Both the position numbers and the translations under genes were made by a program. A model generated the notes under the pieces. That model was not told the DNA's origin and did not search any database. It saw only the letters and a list, made by a program, of their open reading frames with translations. Shown piece after piece: positions 32,900 through 45,435 of a stretch of 64,000 nucleotides of DNA. The DNA is from Brachynemurus nebulosus (Eukaryota > Arthropoda > Insecta > Neuroptera > Myrmeleontidae). The DNA lies in the NCBI GenBank assembly GCA_035578155.1, contig JAPWDM010000006.1, forward strand, positions 18,430,305 through 18,494,304. The letters run 5' to 3'. Within the stretch, counting starts at the first letter, position 1. Each line of letters opens with the position of its first letter.

Positions 32900-34365
32900 A
32901 TAGAGAGGGGACATTACCAGATTCATTTAAAATGGTGAAAGCGCTGGGAATAATTTTAAATTTTTGATATTTGATTGATAAGAGTAAGTCCGAAAAAAAA
33001 CAGACCAAGATAAAGCTCAAGAACCACAATGTGGTACCTATGTATATTTACAAATCACTTAATCGAAAATCTGTAAGTAGTTTCAAATTTCAGCTTTCGA
33101 ACATCAAAATTATGGTTGTTGAAGCTTTTAAAAAATTTAGTATATATGATGACACCATCAAGTTTAACTTTTTCAAGTACAATTAATACGAGTAGTTGCA
33201 AAAATAAAATGAATTACGTCCGTTGCTAAATTTTAGGGGTAATATTCAGTGAGAAATTTACATTTTTCCTATAAAAATAGTTATGTTTTTCAGAAAATTT
33301 GACTTGTTTTCTCGATGTTTTTAAATTGTAAATTAAAATAGGAAATTGACCGAAATACACTCTGTGAGTCATCCAAATTACGAAGTTTAACAGACCCATT
33401 TTTTTCTTTGTACCTACTTCCTTTATTTATAATTTTTTATTGGCCCGACCAAATATTTTGGTATTGACAATTTGGCACGTCGACGCAAAACTTTAGGAAC
33501 TCCTCCCATAGACGTTCGGTCGTTATTTCAAAATAATCTCCAAAAATCGAATTCTAATTAATATTTACCAAAAAATTTGAAAGTGTGGATATTAGTATGG
33601 CCACTTTAAAGTCCTTTAGTGGACGGGATGAAGCATTATATGGAACTGATTTTGTACAGAATCTCGAAATGTTTGGCGAGTGGAGTGAAACACTAATTTT
33701 GAATTTTGCGGCACAACTAGCTATTAATTTGTGCAGATAATGATAATTAATAAAAACTAGTTAAAAATATAAAATTACGCATATTACTGGAAAATATATG
33801 TAACAATTGATATTTTGTAAACACTTCTAATAATAATGAATATGTATTTAAGTATAAAGCTTCATAATAATTTTGAAAAATTTGTTGATAATACTTTTTT
33901 GATTGAATTATATATATTTGGTCCCTGTTCAACGCAATTTGACGCAATATTTCAAATGTTTATCTTTAATAAATACAAAAATATGTTTAATATCATGGCC
34001 CTTGGTAAATATGGCCCGTCACATGTCATATATCACGGTGAGTCGTACAACACAATGGCCTGGAATTTTAATTATTTATATTTGTTTTATAAAAATTTTA
34101 CCCCTTTTTCTGGGGGGTGGTGGAACCAATTGTAACAACAGAGGAGGAATGTACCCTCTATACAGTGTGTACAAAGCAAATATATAATTATATACAGTGT
34201 TCAGAAAAGATTATGCAATGGAATGTTTTTCCCTAGACACTTTTCTCATCGTATTGGAATCATCAGTCCATAGATATTATTCATTCTATAATTATAGTTG
34301 TCCATTTACAATAAATTTCTGTTTACGTTGTCGAAAAGTGGATATTAATAGCTTAATCTAATTCT
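32900..34365. other. Anonymous AT-rich sequence
   Basis: No gene recognised. The overlapping ORFs at 33836-34187 have no family likeness. Confidence 0.5.
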
Positions 34366-34369
34366 GTTT

Positions 34370-34610
34370 CTCGGTGGAGTAGAACGAGTAGAATGAGTAA
34401 CTCGATGGAGCAAAATGAATAACTCGGTGGAACGAAATGAGTCACTCGGTGGAGTAAAATGAGCAAATTGAAAACTACGTGGAGCAAAATAAGCAAAAAC
34501 GAGCAACTTGGTGGACAAAAATAAGCAAAAATGAGCAACTTGGTGGAGCAAAATAAATCACTTGGTGGAGTAAAATGAGCAAATTGAGTAACTCGATGGA
34601 GCAAAATCAA
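34370..34610. repeat. Minisatellite with ctYggtggag core, 22/32-bp spacing
   Basis: The core begins at 34370, 34401, 34423, 34445, 34475, 34507, 34539, 34561 and 34592. Spacings fall into two classes, 22 bp and 30-32 bp, the longer units having an extra aattgag/caaaaac-like segment. The apparent ORFs on the minus strand come from this repeat. Confidence 0.85.
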
Positions 34611-34885
34611 TAAACACTGTAATAAGGCGCATGAAAGGAAAGCATTAGGTATATTTATGTATGTCACTGAATTCAAGGATTGAAACCGGAAAGTTGGTCT
34701 GTTCAGATCCTTCACAAGTTCTTAATTTGATTCTCCTACAGTAAGTCACGGATACTTTCAGTTGTTTCGCAAAAACTTTTTCTGGAAATAGTTAATCATT
34801 TTATCCATTCAGGAAGATTCATTAGAGTCTCAGGCCAAAACTTTTAGTTGGGTATATGTAACCACTGAATTAACGAAATTACGTA

Positions 34886-35065
34886 CGGTTGAAACTTTTT
34901 TTATGCGGTCTTTTTTTGTGTGACTTTTTTATGCGGTTTTTAAAAAAATGTCCGTTAAAGTGCATTGTGTGACTAAAAAGTAAGTGAAAGTAAGAAATTA
35001 AACATTAATTATAATAATTTACTCCGATAAAATCACCTATTGATTGCTTTTAAGCATTTAATAAG
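34886..35065 (+). mobile_element. pogo-like element, end fragment
   Basis: Begins after TA with CGGTTGAAAC, then two 'tttttatgcggt' motifs and an interior (gtgcattgtgtga ... aaacattaattataataatt) that matches the reverse complement of 47215-47335. A partial member of the same family as 45941-47353. Confidence 0.55.
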
Positions 35066-36735
35066 TAGTTTCTTGGGGAAGAATATAAAATCTAAAAAAT
35101 TTGGGGGACAGGTCTACCCACACTGTCAGCTTCCCATTGGATGCCCTTAAAGACTATTGCAAATGAATAACTTTTTTTTTAATTCAGGGGACTCCTCCAC
35201 TGGACCCCCGATAGAGCCATAGAGGCTAACATCATTTGTTCTCAAGATACGCGAGACAAAAAATATTTCACAAAAAGTTTCTTATTTCGTTTTCCCGTTT
35301 AGTTTTTTTTTTTTTTTTTTAAATTTTACAATAATTTACTGGCGTTTTTAACATCACTGAAGGTTCTTAGGCCATTATATAATAAAGACATGGTAAAAAA
35401 TTCATATAATCTATGTTATGTTAATAAAGTTAATTCCGTTTTTTATCGCAAAAAACAAACTGCTAATCCGAATTTGCTGAAAACTTTATCCGGTCTTCAT
35501 TTTTTAATTACGCATCTAATGAAATTAGTCCGGAGTTGATATCATCATTTGTTCTCGAGATATGCGAGACGAAAAAAAATTCACTCACTCACGAACGAAC
35601 GAACGCACACACAGACATCACGCTAAAAAGGATGGATTCGGATTCTAGTGACCTTGAAACGTGGAGATATGTCAAAATTAGCGATTCGTAAAATCAGACT
35701 CATTATAATAACTTCCAATAGGAAGTTAATAATGGTCAGCTACCAAAGTTCCTGTTAACTAATAGTATCCTTACCTTAAATGTTACTGCTAAATGCTAGT
35801 GTATCTTTTTTTTCTACTTTAAAGTTGCTACTAATCTAAGAGGAAGTACAACGTTTCATCAATTTGTATATTTATACATGTAGTGGTGTCATTAGTTGTA
35901 TTAAAATTGTTATAAAGTGTATTTTTTGAAATGCCAAAAACATTTTGTCAATACCATATTGATTTCTCACTTAATTACATCAAGAGGCACCTGAAGTGAT
36001 TTCCTATCTTCCACCTTTCTTAAAATTTATATTTAGTAGCAAGGCAACAAAATAATTCAATAAGAATCAAGTCAATACATTACATATCCTAAACACTTAC
36101 TGATTATGACGTTATCACAATTTTATTTCAAATAATCTACAATCATGTTTAGAAATGATACAATTTAAATAATATATAGAAACTCCTTCGACTGACATAA
36201 CGAACATTGAACATTACAACACTATACTATGGCTGGCATTCATACAGCAGATTGACATTGTTGAACTGAACTGAATTGATGTTTTTTGGGATGATGACGA
36301 CAGTGGGGGTGGATGGGTGGTTGGTTGGATGACGTCATCGACAAAAGTATATAACGGTAATAATAACACGATGTCTACCAACACCTCTCAGGGGGTTAGT
36401 CATCCATAATATGTTCGTACAGCCAGTGCACACCAAGTGTCTCTCTCGTTGATGTATAGAAATGCAATAATTTCATTTCGAACAGTCACTGTTAAAAGTG
36501 AATGTTGATGACCAAGTTTCCCCTATTTCATAATAATGTAAATGCAGTGGCATTATTTTAAATGTAAAATAGATATGCATAGGTACTAAAATTATTATGG
36601 AGGTATGCAGTACATATGGAAGAGTACAAATGGTACGCTATGTCATTCGAGTTTGTTTATTCGAGTTGTTTTCGAGTCATTGCCACTAAACAAGAGTATT
36701 ATTCGCATATCAAATTGAAATTTGAAATTGTTTAA
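35066..36735. other. Anonymous, with a possible LINE tail and a CRE/TATA pair
   Basis: The segment 35520-35735 (ttgttctcgagatatgcgag ... cacacacagacatcacgc ... taacttccaataggaagtta) resembles 3'-end sequences of insect non-LTR elements, low certainty. The motif 'tgttctc(a/g)agata(c/t)gcgaga' occurs twice (about 35237 and 35550). Confidence 0.4.
36330..36354 (+). promoter_or_regulatory. CRE octamer with TATA-like box
   Basis: Perfect palindromic TGACGTCA at 36330-36337 with TATATAA at 36348-36354, downstream of an unusually G-rich stretch (gtgggggtggatgggtggtt). The arrangement is compatible with a pol II promoter, but no downstream ORF or exon was recognised. It could be chance. Confidence 0.3.
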
Positions 36736-36739
36736 TTTT

Positions 36740-36965
36740 TTTTTTTAACCGACTTCAAGAAAAGGAGGAGGTTCTCAATTCGACTGTATTTTTTTTTTTT
36801 TTTTTTTTTTTTTGGGTATGTTACTTTATAACTTCGGTATATGGAAACCGATTTGGATGACTCTTTTCTTGTTTGAAAGGATGTACTTTCGGGGTGGTCC
36901 CATATAAATTTGAGCAAAATCCAATCAGGGACTTCGAAGATATGCGACAAAATTCCTTAATGATG
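36740..36965 (+). repeat. Insect-type interspersed repeat tail (accgacttcaag...)
   Basis: Reads 'accgacttcaagaaaagg' 'aggaggttctcaattcgac' 'tgtat(T)n', then 'aaaccgatttggatgactc' and 'ggtggtccca'. I recognise this wording as a common 3'-end repeat of non-LTR elements in insects. The exact family is not certain. Confidence 0.5.
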
Positions 36966-37083
36966 AAGGTCTTGAAGTGATTCCTGATTTTGAAAAAGAT
37001 TAATTATTTTTAAGCAATTTTAGAAAATAGTAGGGTTAATTTTATTTTATAATGTTATATGGAAAAAAAAAATTTTTTATTAA

Positions 37084-37989
37084 CCCTAGAATCATACGTA
37101 CTCGTCAAAACGACGAACGAACTTCTCTACCTGCTCCAATACTGTGACTTGTCGGTACCTGCTCGCTGTGAAACTTCTGTTATCTAATTTATTTGTTATT
37201 ATAACACATAAGACATATAAATTTTGTTTATAGCTATTGTCGTTTTTTTTATACTGAAATAGTGTGCGTCAAAAAGGAGGTCGATGTATGATTAACCTAT
37301 ATTTTTTTTTTTAAAGATTTTGTACTCCACATATAAAAGTTTTCCTAATTTTTCTAAAATTTATTAAAGATATGGATGTTATAATTAATTTATTCAATGA
37401 TTATGATAATGTGAAAGATGATTACAGCTGTTTGACTTATAGAGACGACATAATACTGAAGTTTTAATATATTGAATCGAAAACTAAAGAATGCGTTTCG
37501 AATGACTTAATAAAAAATTAACAATTTATTTTGTGGAAAATATTTTAATTTTTATTATTTTTTGAGATCTTATTCAAAAAATTACTAACAAATTTGAGAA
37601 AATTTACAAATGTGCCTAATGGGGAAATAACTACATATCTATAGGAATATTTATGACTGAGAAATTTCACATTCTGTAAAGTCACACATGTCCACTGACT
37701 CATCATAGTTCATAAATTAATTATTACAATTGATGTATTTATTTATTTTTTAATTTTTATAATGAAAATATGCTTTGATAAAAAGATTAAAAAAATTAAT
37801 AAATATTTACATTAAGAAATTTTTCCAAATCCAATTTTTTTCAATATTTTGTTCGCTTTTTTAGTATTGTTATGTAAAAAAAAATGTTTTTTGCAAATAA
37901 ACTCTAAAACTCCCCGTAAAAAGTCCATTCGTCGAAACGACGCCGATGTATGATTAACTTGACTCGTAGACCAACGTATGATTCTAGGG
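37084..37989. mobile_element. piggyBac-type non-autonomous element
   Basis: Flanked by TTAA on both sides (37080-37083 and 37990-37993). Inverted termini CCCTAGAATCATACGT / acgtatgattctaggg. The CCCTAGAA start and TTAA target are the piggyBac signature. Subterminal 'cgatgtatgattaac' occurs near both ends (about 37282 and 37945) in the same orientation, and gtcgaaacgacg/gtcaaaacgacg motifs lie just inside each end. No transposase domain was recognised in the 906 bp. Confidence 0.9.
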
Positions 37990-37993
37990 TTAA

Positions 37994-40294
37994 TATGTTG
38001 ATCGTTTTTATTTTTTTTATTAATTTGTTGATCCCTTCCATGTTAATTTGAATATGATTATGATTGACAAATGAATATCATTATTTTCTCGCATAGTTTT
38101 AGCTACTTTCACGCACAGTTGTACTTTCGCGCACAGTTACCGTCGTTTGTTTTACAATGATATGAAAACTGCTCTTTACGCCCACTACACAACGCTCGAA
38201 TATTGAACTTTAGAAGCGGGTGTTATAAAAAATATTTTATGGCAATCCTAACTGCGTAAAATTTGAAGAAAAAATACAGTTTTTTGTAAAGATATTTCAC
38301 AATTTTCAAACGTTTCAAAAATGAGACGTTGAACGCATATTCCATTCACCAACTTCTACAGTAGTGTACAGTAGAGTCTCCCCTTGCGAAAATTGTTCGA
38401 TCACTTTCAAATAACGTTTCCCGTCCTAATTTCATGCTACGTTATATGACGTTTACTTTTAATATAAATAAGATTTACTCCGTTAATCTTATTTTAATAA
38501 TATTTATCTTACAACAAAAGTAGATTTGAGTTGATTTTTCGCTAAAAAAAATAAATTTCATCCCCCTCTATATCAACACAATGCCCTCTGTATGTATTTC
38601 GTGTTCGTATTATAATATGACGGATCTATATAATATAATAATTGGATATATGAGGTAGGTGCTCTTTGGATGCTGATGTATACCGATGCTGGGGCACCGA
38701 CGCTGGGGCGGTATGAGGTGAGGGATGAGAGTGCCGTTGGCGCCTACATACAGCCTCCCTCTACTATATGTACATTATCATCATCAAACTGATTACAAAT
38801 CTAATATTAGATTTTAAATTATTCATAGGGGATAGATGAATAATTCTAGTAGCTACTTATTTTACATACACACAATATAACATATGAATAGAAAGGTGTA
38901 CGTATATATTATATATAGGTGTATTTTTTATTTGTTAATCAAAAAAAATTTTGCTATTGTTGAAAATAGGACAAGAAAAAAATAAATAATCGAAAAACTA
39001 TGGATTTCAATACCACTGTAGAAAACGGATTTTCTTTTTTGATTTTGTCGCTCAGATTATTTTTTTTTTTTAAATTACAATTTATTCTTGTTATTTAAAT
39101 TTATTCTTAGCAACTATTACACTGTTGAAAAAACCTGTAGTTTTCCGATAATCTATGGCTCCAAAATATTTTCGAAATTCGAAAAAATCGATTTTTTCTT
39201 TTTTTTCATATTTTCCAAGTTCAGGCCTTTAAGATTAAGTCTCTAAATGGATTTACGGAAATTCTAATTATTTTCGGAGTTATGGTTATTTTTCTCTGTG
39301 TACTGGGTATCTTTTCAGTGTTAAATTCAAATTTTTAATATAAATTAGTCAAAACTACTTTTTTCGATATGGTTTAGATGATATCTCAAGTTCTAATGCT
39401 CCGATTTACTTGCAATTTGGTATAGAAGTTCTTAATACTATCAAAATTGGCCCGACGTAGGGGTTTTTGGAATTTTTTTTTACTATTTTTAAAACATTTC
39501 CAAAGTTGAAAAAAAGAGACGAAAAAACGATTTTTTTTTAATTGGACGCTATATATGCTGGAAAAATTTATTTTTTCAAATCGGCTACGTCCGGTCAATT
39601 CTACAACCTTGTTTATTAACAATTGACTAAAATGTTATGTTTCAGATCACCAGGAGGGTTGGAATCACGTCAACCAGCAGATACCTTTTTTTTTTCAGTC
39701 CCCACTTTGCCGGCCTGTACTGATTTCAAATTTGAATTTTTTTAAAATTTTTATACATTTTTATACTTTTCAAATATCAATAAAAAACTGTTAAAAAATG
39801 GATACTAAAAATGTTTACTTCTTTTTTTATTACGTTCGTAAAATTACCTCAAAATTGAGCCTCTAGACTAGAATACACCCCCTTAAAATCAAAAGTTTAG
39901 GTTTAGAAATCGAGGAAACTATTTTTAGATTTTTAAATGGCCACATCTAGAAGATTTTGGGCTGTATCATTAAGATCACTGGATCAAAAATTATAAAAAA
40001 ATATTTTTAGATTCTTTAGAGGCAATTCTTTTAAATGATGCTACTATAACTGAAACTTTTTTTTCTTTAAATCAAAGTGATCCGTCAGTTTAATCCAAAA
40101 TATTTTTTTTTTCACCGTTGATTGACGATATGTCTGTGTGTCATCAAACCTTAACATTATGCCAGATTTCAAATTCCTATGTTACATATTTTTCGAGAAA
40201 AATCTCTGTGACAGATGGATACGAGAGTGATCTTACAAGGCAAAAGTTCCCAAAGTTTTGAGTCGGTGAGCCAAATTGTAACTGTCTAACAGTC
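37994..40294. other. Anonymous, with a G-rich patch
   Basis: A locally GC-rich segment at 38660-38760 (ccgatgctggggcaccgac...) stands out. Otherwise AT-rich with homopolymer runs. No gene recognised. Confidence 0.45.
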
Positions 40295-40620
40295 TAACGG
40301 AAAAATCACATCTGGAAAATAAGCTAGATTTTCTGAACAAGTTTGACTATTTTTACTGGAAAAATGGAATTTTCGTACTCGAATTACCCAAATTCCATTA
40401 ATAAATCTAATTCAGTTTTTTTGCCACTATTAATTTAAAAAAGAAAAAATTGTACTTGTTGACGTCATCATGTACACCACATTTTTCAAAAGTTCAAAAA
40501 CCGCAATAAGTACTGATGCTAGAAAAATGAAATTTGAAGCTGTTCACAGATTTTCAATAACTACTGCTTTTTGTAATTTTTGATAAAATCCGAATAGTAA
40601 AGATAACAGAAAATCACACG
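40295..40620 (+). repeat. Dispersed ~280-bp repeat, one full monomer
   Basis: Starts at 'aaaaatcacatctggaaaat' and reaches the next 'agaaaatcacac' about 308 bp later. The order of landmark phrases matches 48635-49220. Confidence 0.65.
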
Positions 40621-42615
40621 ACTGATTTATGTAAAAGTAGATCACCGAATAAATTATAATAGAAAAGTACGCTGCAAAGAGCACAGTAAAAAGTTTGAAC
40701 ACCACTGATATAAAACAAATTTATGTAATATAACAAGATATACTCACGTATGAAATTTTTTACTAATAATAAATATTTTTCAACAGAAAAGAATGTCAGT
40801 TGTTGAAAAATGATATCTCGGGCCGCATTTTTAGAGTTCACGGGCCGCACTAGGATTACGTTTTTCCTGTTTAAGGCACGCTACCCCTCAGATCAAAAGC
40901 GGCAAAAAATTTTATAACCAACCTCTATTTTAATACACTTCATCCAGAATAGTAATCAAATCAAGTCACTATTAAATGATATACAGTCATGAGCCGACGG
41001 ACGGACGGACGGACGGTCCATACGTATATGTACAGGGGTCGCCCATATACGCACACATCAACTTTTCCCAGCACAATCAAGCACGCAGTCCAAATTACAC
41101 GAATGCTTCACAAAACGGACCACCAAGAAAGGTTTGTCTCTTTTTATGTTACTATAAGTGAAGCGTATATAGGGTGTTCAAAATGTACATATATATATAG
41201 GTATACATATAAAGGCAATAAAGGTAACGTAAGTGTGATAAAAATAACAAATAAAATAAAAAAAGTTTTGTACATACCAAATCCGTAATAATAAATGCAT
41301 ATATAACAATATCACTTTTTTAAAGTTAAAAATATTTTTAAATATTCATGTTATAATATCGTTTCTGAGAAAAAACATCGTGAAGTGTGCACATATTCTG
41401 TTCAAAACTAAATATGTATTTAATTATCTAACACATTAATTTATTATTTTGTAAAAAAAAAAATACATGAACATATGACAATTTGAAGTTTTGAAAATAA
41501 TATGTAATAAATCAGAATATACATATGACATATCTTACATGAGGATACATAAATTATGTACGTATTTCTTTTATTTAAAAAGTAGCATTATAATGATACC
41601 TTTTTGGTAAGTAAAAATTTTGAATTAAAATATCTAAAGGAACATACTGTATACACTACATTTTAGCAAAAAAAAACTTGTGATAAGGTAAACAAATTAA
41701 TGTTCGATCTCTTTGTCTGTATTCAGTTTGTGAAGGAACCTTATTGTGAGGCAGACGTGTACTCACTTTTACTCGCATTGTATCAACCTAAGTAGTCATT
41801 ACATTACTCCATACCCACCTAAAATAGTGTACAAAGTTAATGAATACATGTAGGTATAAAAAATTCAACAAGAAGGGTTTTTCACTGAATGGATAAATAT
41901 TTATGCACTTGTAATCTCCTCGACTCCTGTTTGCCTGATGACTGGCTTGCTTGCTACGCTCCTACGCCCCTCTCGCCCCCCAGTGTGTGCAGTTGGTGTA
42001 TGTGTAACTTTTTTCAAATTAAACCATGCGAAAAATTAATATATTATGTTTTTGTTAAATTTAAGTTAATCCAGTTTTAAAATGTAAAATATTGTTTACA
42101 TAATGGTAAACAATAACGACGCATGGCCTCACTCAACTCATTTATACGTTACTCAAATGGACGTAAATAAATACCGGAGAGCGGGTGGTGGAATTGTATG
42201 AGAACCATGGGTTCATGTTGATTTTTGTTCAATAAATTTTACTTTGTACAAAAGTCTATAGCGGGAAAAAAACAAACTTTGTTTTTGTTAACTAACGGGG
42301 TGCTGGGTTGAGCTTTTGAACTTGTTGAACTATTGTGTTTTCATATAGAGAGGAAATAAAAGGCTTTGTGATTTGTTTGTATAAAAAATAATTTTGTGAT
42401 GTCCCTGTAAGGAGAAGAGAAGCGAAAAATTGTTACGCCCCAGATAGATGCTGATGACGTCCTGTTGATGTTTTGTTTTAGATTTTATGTTTTTGTACTA
42501 TAGTTTTACTAAAAAATTCTGTATTGATTGACCAACAATTTTCTATTAAGGTAGTTCTATTGGTATATGTATGTAAATATACAAAGTTGTGAATTCATAT
42601 TATTAAACGTCAATA
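40621..42615. other. Anonymous AT-rich sequence
   Basis: (CGGA)n at 40997-41015. A pyrimidine-rich, C-rich patch at 41920-41985 ends in 'ccccccag', which could resemble a splice acceptor, but no exon follows that I can defend. Confidence 0.4.
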
Positions 42616-42763
42616 TTATGCGGTCCATACACGGTTCAACTTGTTGTACTACCTAGTGGTACTACAAGTTGAACTGTTTGCCATACACTATTAAACTACA
42701 TTCAACTTGTTGTCCAACTTTAGTTATTCACAATTTTTGAAAAAGAGAACTTCGTTAAAATTA

Positions 42764-42886
42764 TGGACAAAATTCTTGCCTTAGCAGTAATTGCAGAAAT
42801 TAGTAAAGAAAGCTTGAGTAAACGAAAAAAAGAAAATGGAGCAAAAAGTGGTTGGGAAAAAAATTTTCTAATGAAAAACTATTAAA
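42764..42886 (+). pseudogene. Short ORF upstream of the Harbinger remnant
   Basis: A 40-codon ATG-initiated frame (MDKILALAVIAEISKES, then a K-rich stretch) ending at TAA 42884-42886. Lysine-rich N-terminal segments with a Trp are common in Harbinger transposases before the part seen at 42922, so this is probably the first part of the same broken gene, separated by a stop and frameshift. Confidence 0.45.
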
Positions 42887-42921
42887 AAAATTAGTGAACG
42901 TGAACCGATTGTAAAAATTAT

Positions 42922-43110
42922 ATGCGAATGAACGAAGAACTTATTAATGATATTTTAGTCAAAATAACACCTTTAATAAACAAAGAAGATACGTTTATGC
43001 GTGATGCAATTTCTGCAAAAACACGCATGGGAATTACATTAAGGTTTCTTGCAACGGGAAATTCTTTTGAAGATTTAAAATTTTCAAGTGCGGTATCACC
43101 GCAAGCTATT
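42922..43110 (+). pseudogene. PIF/Harbinger transposase, N-terminal region remnant
   Basis: Contains NDILVKITPLINKEDTFMRD, then TRMGITLRFLATGNSFEDLK and SSAVSPQAIG. The 'dT.mR.aI....rl.iTLRfLATG.s...L' block is diagnostic of HARBI1-like transposases and lies upstream of the DDE catalytic core. After 'SPQAIG' the likeness ends and the frame runs into subterminal repeat sequence, so the nuclease domain has been deleted. Known: motif order in the family. Inferred: non-functional. Confidence 0.88.
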
Positions 43111-43407
43111 GGAAATAACAAACAAAATCAAATATTTAAACTTTCCAATTGTTATCGTTGTAAATATTTTGTTGATTTACACCCTTTATATCATTATGTA
43201 CTGGTTTTGTTGTTCAACTACCCCACACACAGTACAACATGTTGATAGACCAGTTGCTCTGCCCACGTAAAATCAAAATATTTTGATTTTACTTCAACCG
43301 TTTATGCAACCATCAAAATAGTTGACCAACTACCCCACACACGAATCAACATGTTGTACAACTCAAACAAGTTGTACAACATGTTGAACCGTGTATGGGC
43401 CGCATTA

Positions 43408-44988
43408 GAGTGGTGTTGGTTGGTTCTGTGGTAGATGTACTGAATAGCCTTAATACCAATAGAGTACTTAATACGTATACACGCATGGTATACCCGTATT
43501 GGCGAGTTGTGAACAAAATACTGATAAAATGACATTTTTGTATACTTTTCGTATATTATCTCAGAAACTAAACAGTGAATCAATCGTCTTCAAATAGCAT
43601 GGATTTAATAACTACACAAAATTTGAAAAATTTCCTAAAAAAAGCTATTTTCGCTATAGAACTATATTAATAAACGAAACTAACGATTCTGTGACATGTT
43701 TCGATTAATTTAACCATTCTCAAGCAGGACATGTTTCAATATAAGTATAAAAAATAAAATCTTATTTTTACGAAGAGTCTAAATACAATTTAATTTAGTA
43801 GTACAACCCGAATTCCTTGAACTTTTTAGTCAGGAACTATCACACACTTTACACAGCATTTGTACATTCGAAAGCTTGAGTATTTTGAGGCTTTCCTTTA
43901 GTAAAAAGGAGGTGGGAACTTAAATTATAAAATATTTCAGAAATTAATAGATATTTTGTGTTCCATTTTGTCTTGCTTTGTGCTATTTCACTTTCTATCA
44001 TTCCTTTTTGGAAAAAAGCAACAGTAGATCAAAAATTTCTATATCAGTAAACTGTAAATCAATATCAAATTTTGAACTTGTGAGAAATAAATAATGTGCC
44101 ACATTTATTGGATAATACGTAATTTTTTAAACAGAAAAATTCGATTATTGAAAGGATTATAACAAAATATTTTTGATAAGAAATTCTTAAAATGATTAAA
44201 ATATCTCTAAAAGCTTTTATTTACCTATTGCATTCTATAATACGTGATAATTGATAAAGAAAAGTTAAAACAATTTTATAAAAATATTTAAAATAAAAAA
44301 GAAACACAAACTAAAACATCACATCCCACAGAACGAGAGGATTTTAAAAAGAAAAATATTGTTTTAGATAAAATTGTAAAAACAAACATTAAAAACGTTT
44401 ACTACCGTTATGTGGTCTTAAAAATGGTAACATAAATGGTAACATTTGTCACACAATTGGTAATAGACTTGTTTAACACAATTTCTTATCTTTCACTTTA
44501 TTTTCTGTCGCTGTCTCCGCACCAATTGTGGTTTCTATCCACCGTCTCCTGTGCGTTCGTGTTCGCCAAGTCTTCCACACATACAACAAACTGAATAATA
44601 CCTGCTGCAACACCTTTTTTTACCCAAAAAATAACGTTGAAACAAATTTAAATATACATATATCAACAACATTCATGGATTACGATAAAAAGAAACATTT
44701 GTATCGTTAAGTGTGTTTATCCTTTCGAACGAAAATATTTACATATTTAAAAAGAGTTAGTTTTGTTCAATGATTGGGCGTGGATTTGATTTTTCATTTT
44801 GGTCAAACTAAAGGACCGAACAAACCTTGCCTTTACAGGAACTATTCTTTTGCTAATACAGTTGTATTAGCAATCCAAACGGCAGTCGATCTCTTTCCAC
44901 GTCCTGGACCAATTAAAGAATTTTTAGAGTTTTGTAAGTATGAAGTGTGGATCCTTTCCGCGTTTTTTTCAGACACATGCGGGTTACC
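43408..44988. other. Anonymous AT-rich sequence
   Basis: No gene recognised. The ORF at 44774-45007 (TTG start) has fairly even residue use over its first 60 codons but runs into the next hAT MITE and matches no family I know. Confidence 0.45.
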
Positions 44989-45213
44989 TAATGATGAGCA
45001 AAATTAGTCTTGGTCTTGCAGTCTTGTCTTGGTCTTGCATTTTTTGCAATACCAAGACCAAGACCAAACCTATGTATACCAAGAGAAAAATCAAGACCAA
45101 GACTATAAGTATGGCTGCAAGACCAATACCAAGATTCAAGTGAGCAAGACCAAGACAATAGCAAGAAAAAAGCAAGACTCTTGCTAAATTATTTAAATAG
45201 TTTAAAAGTATAA
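44989..45213. mobile_element. GTCTTG hAT-type MITE, copy 3 (truncated)
   Basis: Left terminus TAATGATGAGCAAA, then the same hexamer-rich half as copy 1, up to 'tttaaaagtataatt' in the unique core, where similarity stops. The right half and TSD are absent. Confidence 0.82.
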
Positions 45214-45435
45214 TTGTACCTTCCAGCTTGTACCTTGGGACAAATATCCTCGATTATTCAATTCAAGTTTTCGCAAAAATGAAACACAGTATCGTGATAT
45301 ATTGTATCATAATATTAAGATGTTATTGTGTGCTTACAGAATTTTCAATTTTCGAAGTCATACATTAATTTTTACTCAAGTTATAAAGTTTTAAACGAAA
45401 GTGTCCCAAGGTACACGGATCTCCCCTATGAGATG
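45214..45435. repeat. Small inverted-repeat element (gtaccttgggac)
   Basis: GTACCTTGGGAC at 45230-45241 is repeated in inverse at 45403-45414, with further symmetry outward weakly visible. It begins where the truncated hAT copy ends, so it may have caused the truncation. Confidence 0.45.

Larger units (their letters stand above)
42619..43404 (+). mobile_element. PIF/Harbinger element, deletion derivative with transposase remnant
   Basis: Termini TGCGGTCCATACACGGTTCA and its reverse (one difference), flanked by TTA on both sides (42616-42618, 43405-43407). Subterminal regions repeat 'aacttgttgtac' / 'gtacaacatgttg' motifs many times. A Harbinger transposase N-terminal region survives at 42922-43110. 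At 786 bp the catalytic half is missing. Confidence 0.9.

Noticed and set aside
34345..34715. ORFs with repeated LLILLHRVTH-like words
   Set aside because: They come from the minisatellite at 34370-34610, with no start context or homology.
44774..45007. 78-codon ORF starting TTG with balanced residue use
   Set aside because: No ATG, it runs into the hAT MITE and matches no family I know. An exon is possible but unsupported.
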